A DNA stretch of 64,000 nucleotides from Eleginops maclovinus (Eukaryota; Chordata; Actinopteri; Perciformes; Eleginopidae), in contig NC_086366.1 of the NCBI RefSeq assembly GCF_036324505.1, forward strand, positions 12,955,427-13,019,426, in the 5' to 3' direction. The stretch's first letter is position 1. Every line of letters begins with the position of its first letter. The notes under the pieces are model-generated. The model searched no databases. It was given only the letters and a program-made list of their open reading frames with translations, and was not told where the DNA came from. Positions 57,648 through 64,000 of this stretch are shown here, in pieces. Both the position numbers and the translations under genes were made by a program.

Positions 57648-57715
57648 TAGTTTAGCTGTTTCCCACTGTGTCTTTACCTTAAGCAAAACTAAGCTAAGCT
57701 AGCTTCTAAGACTAT
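57648..57715 (-). mobile_element. Fragment of a widespread teleost repeat
   Basis: GTTAGTTTAGCTGTTTCCCA, CTGTGTCTTTACCTTAAGC and CTAAGCTAAGCTAGC match the order of motifs in a repeat I remember as ubiquitous in teleosts (on the other strand, gcta-gcttagcataaagac...gggaaacagcta). No termini visible; class unassigned. Confidence 0.55.
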
Positions 57716-58713
57716 AGGCAAATACATTGTTCTAGATATTTCCCCAAATTGTGTTGCATTCAGTTTATTTATATATTCAAATTAAAGAAGAAAAAAAAAA
57801 GTAAACTATTCATACGGTAAGTACACAGAACAAACCGTAGCAAGTTGAATACATTCTGTTTATTTTTAGGAAGAGACTACTCTTCAAGAGAATCCTTTTT
57901 GAAAGTGAAGGGACTGTCAGAACTTCAGGATCTATGGTCAGTGTATACTCACACAGTCTTTTCTGTCGAGTGGCAAGAGTAGAAATAGATTTTACTCAAA
58001 GATGCCAGTTTCACTCATTGCCATTTACCCTGACTGACACAGAGACTGTATCTCTCTGACATGTGTCCCACAGGAAATATAACCCGGAGCCAAAATGCTC
58101 AATAAATGAAGGGAGTTAAGGTCAGGATGCTCAGATCTATGGTTGTCTGTCTTTCTTGTGGTTGCTGATGTTAGAGTGAAGGATTTCTGTTTTTGATTTA
58201 ATGCCTCTCTTCGGCTTAATGTTTTTGTCTGTTTGGCTTTGTATGTTTTAGTGTGCGTACACAAATTGTGTTTGTCTTAAATGTCAACCAAAGAGCTGGA
58301 AGGGGATCTGCAAAATAAATAAGAAAGGGAAAAAACCACTGAGAAGAGCGGGAGACAGAGGACTGATTTTGAGTCTGTAAAATAGGGGCGGGGGGAAGGT
58401 AAGGAAGGGATAATAGATATGAAAACACATGAGGAAAAGTCTTCATAACAGCTGCGTCCTCGGCTTAAACTGGGACCTCAGGGAGAAGGAGCTGTGCTGA
58501 GTGGGCGTCTGGTGGATAGTTAGCGCTGGTGTGGAGGTTACATAGAGGTTACATGTAGGCTTTGTGTAGGTGTCACATGTAGGCGTCATGACTGAATGAT
58601 TTATTGCTAACTAGACATTCTAGTGGGCTTTTTCTTCTCTGTGAGGGTGTAGATCGAGGGGTTGGCATCAAGTCTTATGATTTATTTTACACTCAGGATG
58701 GATGGTTGTGACT

Positions 58714-58740
58714 GCTCATAACCATAGCTCATAACCATAG
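58714..58740 (+). repeat. 13-bp tandem duplication
   Basis: GCTCATAACCATA occurs twice in tandem, identically. Confidence 0.9.
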
Positions 58741-60640
58741 AATGCTTTGTGCTGGTATGTATTTCTGGCATTTCTGCATAAAAGTAAATATTGGCTTGGG
58801 CCTGATTTAAGATGAATATGGCAGGTTCAGAGTGAGGACACATTTTTCAAACTAACAGAGCTACAGGAAACAGAAATCATTAACGGTAATTGCCCGAGGA
58901 GTAGTTAGGGTTTCCGAGTGTCAGAGGCTCAGGTATGCTGTGGAAGTAGAGGAGAGTTTTGTGTACAGTATTTCTGAGTTTGATTTGGCCAGCATGATGG
59001 AGTCTGTGAACTGTTTTATGTGTTGGAGATTTTCTTACCTGTACAGGAAACAGGAGAGGCCTAACAGCTGTATAAATGGCCAAGATAAGATCACAGAGAA
59101 ACAACGGATACATGGCAGTGCTGAGAGAGAAATTATGGCTACTGTACTCAAGTGGTATTTATTATGTTGCTGCAGTACTTTTTCCAGTAGTATCAGGTTC
59201 TGATGAATGAATAAATACTGGCAAAAGGGTCTTTTTCTGTTTCTAATTAATGTTCTCTTTTGAATGAATAAATCCCGATTTGAGTAAAAGCACTTTTTGA
59301 CTCTGCTTGCTGCTTTTTATTTAAACCTTTCCTGTATTGTGAGCTGGCTGCATCTGTGTTTCTAATTGAAACCTTAAATAACAACATGAGAGCACTGTAC
59401 CCTGTCTGCACTAACCAGAAGAAGCACTACCACCTAATAAAGGATGGGTATTATTTTAAATACATATTACAGAATGCATTAAGAAGTTGGTGACCTCAGC
59501 CAGCTATGCTTGACTGCTGAGGCCCGAGTCAGGTCAGGAGGGAGGAGGGGGGAGGAAACAGCAGGGAGATATGGAGAGATGCCACGTGGGAGAGTGAATT
59601 AATGAGGCACCGGCTCTGTGACAGTACGGTAGCTGTGTGGAAATCTACTGCCCTTGCTGCTGAATGGATGCTAGATAATTCCAGTATTCTGCTTCTTACG
59701 TCTCACTGACCAGATTTTTAAAGAGTGTGTGAGTCAGTGAATTGATGTTAAAAAAAAATAGACAGGTACAAGTTGTCATTTTATTATTGTTTTTGCCATT
59801 GCGTCCAAGTGTTTGAGATTAAGGAACAATTACATGCTTGTTAAATCAAAATCTGGAAATATTGGATTTGGGTCACCGCATTCTAAACATGTTCCACCTT
59901 CACCAACATGAAAAAATATATCTTTATTAAATAAAAATCAACATTTAAGGATGAATAAGCAAATGGCATGCATTTAATGAGTGTGACTATTGAGCAATGT
60001 ATTCATTTAACCATCCAGATGTATCAACATTTGTATAAGTACCACTCAGCGAAAAAGTTTATAACACAAATTCCCTGATGTGTAATGTAAACCAATCTGT
60101 GTGTTTGAACAAAGTGCCACTAATGTTTTATTTAAGTGGATACCATAGCTGGTCCAATTAACAAAAAAATGCATCTTTACTCATTCGGAAGGACAAAATA
60201 GTGTCTGCTTTCAATTACTCTTTCCTTGATTACTAAACATTTAAATCTTGTGATGTCTTATAAGGAAATCTGCAGATATACTTTTCCCATGAACTAAAGT
60301 GTGTGTGAATCTATTTTGTAAGTAGAAAGTAGAAAAACTATGAATAAAAATAATTATCTGTGGGGAAGGTAAGTTGAGGTTGTTGTTGTTTGGTAAGATG
60401 GGTGAACTTTTAGTAGAGGTAAGTCTAAGGAAAATGAATGGACATTTTTAACAATGCCCCCCTTTCCCGGCAGTTGCTACCTAACAACTTCCTCTCTCCA
60501 ACATTCTCCATCTCATCTCCCCTCTCTTGCTCCCGCCCCCAACATCCCTCCTGCCCCAGGACTTTAGTACTCAGTTAAAGACATTTTAATAGCTTCCTTT
60601 TCTAAATAAACCACAGGATCAGATTGTATCTATGGCATAG

Positions 60641-60655
60641 AGCGCCTCCTGCAGG
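60641..60655 (-). promoter_or_regulatory. CTCF-like motif, minus orientation
   Basis: AGCGCCTCCTGCAGG matches 13 of 15 positions of the reverse-complement CTCF core consensus. Paired with a motif of opposite orientation about 100 bp to the right. Confidence 0.3.
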
Positions 60656-60753
60656 TCATTGATTAAAGATGTTGCAGTAAGGGCAAATGCACCACTGAGG
60701 TGTGCGGGTGCCAGCCTCTCATCCTCCACATGGCCTGCTGTGTCCGGTTCTCA

Positions 60754-60768
60754 GCACTAGATGGCATT
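60754..60768 (+). promoter_or_regulatory. CTCF-like motif, plus orientation
   Basis: GCACTAGATGGCATT matches 13 of 15 positions of the CTCF core consensus, including the central TAGATGGCA. Confidence 0.35.
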
Positions 60769-63700
60769 GGCAGTGTGCAGTGGCGCTGAACTCTGTACTT
60801 CCTGTTAACTCCTCAGGGGAAAGAGATACTACACCTTTTTCAGGTTCGCAACATGATCCTGTTACAGTCATGTGTTACAAGTAGACCATAGTTTTGATTT
60901 AAAATGCATTCTCTCATGAAAATGATTCTGCAGTGTTTGCATTGGCAGGGAAATCCTTTGCGGAGATGGTAAAAACGTCTCAGTGAAAGCAAAAGCTGTG
61001 GATTAGCAAAAGAATCAAGACAAATCAGAATCAAGAAAACCCCTTCAGCTCAAACAAAAGCACAGACAAAGTCTTCTCTGTGAGACTTTTTCCGATGCAG
61101 AAAATGAAACTGGAAAGCACATACTTTCCAAGCACTATTCCTCCACAGCTGCAGCACAGCAGGTTAACGCCATTAATGTATACACCCACCTGAAACAACA
61201 TCACAAAATACAATATGATGAAGCACTCAAAGCCAGGAAAATAACATAAAGTATTTGACCACAAAAACATCTGACAGTTACAGGTGCAGGTCAAACAGTG
61301 CACTGAAAACTTTATTGAAAGGTTTTTCTTAGTAATTCTTGGTGCCTGAAACTCACTTCAGACTTTGTCTTCCTGTTTATGCAAGAGAAGGTGTTCTGTG
61401 GTGTTGCATCTGCAGGCTGAGGTTTTATTGCAAACATCAGGATAAATGTGAAACAATATTAACAATACACAAGTAGAAAAAAAGGAACCCTTGAAAATAC
61501 AAAGACACTTCTTGAGCTACAAACTCAAGTCTTTAATTGGCCCAACAAATCCGATTGAAACATATGTTGTACACTATTTGCAGTGGAGTGTATAAAAAAA
61601 TGACCTCCAGATTGAGTGTATTTTGCTTCTTCTGCTCCATTCTTTTTTTACTTCGTTTTTTTAGTCGAGTCAGTAAACTTTCTCTGTGTCTGCAGCCTGT
61701 CAGCCTGTATGTGTGCATGCTGTGTTTAAAAGTAGGGGGTGGTGCAGCCAGAAAGAGGGTGACTCTGTGTCCCTCTTGTTGCTCTGTGAGTGCCAGGGGC
61801 CAAACCGTAGTTTGCTGAGAACCCAGCACTCTTGAGTGACAGCACCCTTCCTGTTGTGGTCTCCATGGGAACAGGGGAGTGTTTTCCCAAGTCAACTCTG
61901 TGAAGCACTGCACCACATCAAACACCGCTGCCGTGAGTCAGCCTGCAGCGCTGCAGGGAACCTAACTAAAAGAGAGCTAACTGCTTACAAGGCAGTGTGC
62001 AGGAGTTTAATGGACTGTGGTTTCCTCCTTGGCCTAGTTGGCTGAGCTAATTGAACTCAGTAAAACAGCTTATGTTTGTCTTTTGTCTAAATAGTTAACC
62101 TACATGTGTATGCAACATACACACACGCATCACACTTCTGCAAATATAGCGTACATAACCACTCCTTTTTTCAGCGTCAGTGTTCAGCAGAGTAACAGCA
62201 GGGTTGTAGAGACTGAGGCTGCACAGCTGGAAAACATTAGCTCAACAAATGATGGCAGCACTCTGCCCTATGCACCCCAATGATGTCATCCGCTACAGAG
62301 GTTCAGACTTACACACAGTTAAACCCCGGTCACACAGGCGAGCACAAAGAGGACACATGCTCAGGCATTATGTAGGTCCAAGCAATAGAAAAGGTGCACA
62401 CAATAAACGCAAATGCTTAAATATACGGGTCCATTTGAGTCTCAATAATATAGTTGAAGTTACATGATGTGTAATTATTTGGGTTTTTTTTCATGGAAGC
62501 TTACCATTAGGGTAAACAAGAACATATTTAGGTGGTTTGTCTGAATAGTGAAAGACAAAAGTTGGCATGCAACAATTTTTTTTGTGTTCATAATTTGCAC
62601 TTAAAAATGTAATCTACAAAACCAAATTATCCAACTATAGCTCCTTCAGATATTGTAATCTAGCGCTATAATACCGCTTAAACCTTCAGTCATTAAACTA
62701 CAGCATGTTTTTGATAGAAAGAAAAGTAATTTCTCTGAATTACTCATGGGAATTTAAAAAAACCTAGACTCTGCTCTTTTGTGATCTATGTTCCTAGTAT
62801 ATTATTTCCTCTTTCTTTTTGCTGAAGTTACTGTCAAAAATAGCTGCCACTTCCCAAGTGTACCATTTGAGCCGTTTCTCTATTTACTCAAACAAAATCT
62901 TCAGATTTAATTTCCGGAAAACTTCTTAGAAATAACACTTTAATTGAACATTAATTGGAATAAAGGACCCATGAAATAAGTCCTTTCTAAAGATACAGAT
63001 AGTGCTTGGTATTTGCAGTATTATGCATCCAAGGGAGATCGGAAATTGGATGTTTGAGTGTCACATGATTAACTGAGAGGAAATAGGAAGCAACAGAGGA
63101 AAAACAAAAGGAGTCAGCAGATTATTCCGTCTCCTTGTGTGCATGGGCGTGTTTGTGGTTGTGTCCGGGGATGCGACACGATCCTTGTAGAGCTTTGTTC
63201 TTCCATTTCATTGTGTGATTTATTTATTTTCTTAACCGACACTCACTTAAGAACAGGTGTCCTGGGAGCTGAGCTGCTTTACACTGTACCATGTCCATGT
63301 CTCTCTCCAACCACAGAGGGCGCGTGGGTTTCCTCATTCCTTTCCAAGTGCAGCGTCTTCATCACTTATTCAACGCTCACCACCTCATTCACTGAAAGTT
63401 GCCTCGGGGTGTTTTGCTTTAAATTCACTTCTCCTTCTACTTCTAGTCTCAAAAGAGTGGAGTGAAACAATTACGAATGGAATCATCCCTTAAAGTAACT
63501 AAAGAAGCTTTCCTCAATTAACCCCCTACTCTGCCTCTGCATTAAGAATACATTTTTCTAAAATAGTACATTTGCAAGAAACTTTGATTCATTTCTACAT
63601 CTCATCAGCGGTAAGACAAATGAAGCATTAATGTGGTGTGATCAGGCCTTATTATATATACATCTATGATCTAACTAACTATGTTTTCTTAACTGCACAT

Positions 63701-64000
63701 TTTGCATTTGTGCATAACTATAAAGTGAAAGATAACTAACTAAATCTTGCACAGTATAAGAACCTGCTCCTGCTTTCTCTTCTTGATTTAAAAAAAATGC
63801 TAATTAAGACACAGCATCAGTAAATTACTGCTGTCTATTTTCATGCGGAGGTGGACAGTGGATTCCTCATAATGTGTGTGGACAGACGAAATTCATTTAT
63901 AAAAAGTAACAGAAATGCCACATCAGCTTCAATATGACACTCTGAAATAATCTTATCTTGTGATAATCTCGTGCAAATGCTTGCATGTCACCAGTTTAAA

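Larger units (their letters stand above)
57716..64000 (+). other. dock10 intron 1, distal part in window
   Basis: About 6.3 kb with no recognised exon, RNA gene or complete transposon. A 13-bp tandem duplication lies at 58,714-58,740 and two CTCF-like motifs near 60.7 kb. The stretch 59,510-59,650 is GC-balanced and enhancer-like. Confidence 0.5.

Overview
The window reads as vertebrate, most likely teleost fish, nuclear DNA. It is AT-rich and almost free of coding sequence. It carries about fifteen long (CA)n/(TG)n microsatellites, fragments that resemble common teleost interspersed repeats, and a fish-type hAT transposon. There is no bacterial gene organisation, and most short open frames, including every poly-CV/poly-HT frame, are chance translations of non-coding DNA or of dinucleotide repeats. 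The teleost assignment is inference from repeat content and one recognisable exon.

Layout: 1-42.9 kb is a gene desert with microsatellites and blocks that look like developmental regulatory DNA (around 8.5-9.7, 11.1-11.5, 14.35-14.56, 16.6-17.2, 20.5-20.7, 22.2, 28.4-28.8, 36.2-36.4 and 37.5-37.9 kb). A tRNA-derived SINE with target-site duplications lies at 38.87-39.05 kb. At 42.95-42.99 kb there is a possible minus-strand first exon that I cannot name. At 44,783-44,890 the + strand carries the first coding exon of a DOCK-D (zizimin) guanine nucleotide exchange factor, best matched to dock10, ending in a consensus splice donor. Everything to the right of it, 44.9-64 kb, appears to be dock10 intron 1. 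No second exon was found.

Inside that intron, at 45,875-49,086 on the minus strand, sits an apparently complete Buster-type hAT DNA transposon. It has near-identical terminal inverted repeats, a perfect 8-bp target-site duplication of the nnnTAnnn type, and an uninterrupted 630-codon transposase with a BED-like zinc finger, a candidate DDE triad and a hAT dimerisation domain. It has itself been invaded: a 320-bp non-autonomous hAT-like element with its own perfect 8-bp duplication lies in its 5' region, and a probable solo LTR lies just after the transposase stop codon. This three-layer nest is the most informative structure in the window.

The rest is intronic or intergenic DNA where I can point only to repeats, candidate CTCF and RFX sites and compositional blocks. 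Calls of regulatory function are inferences from sequence texture; no alignment or database search was available.
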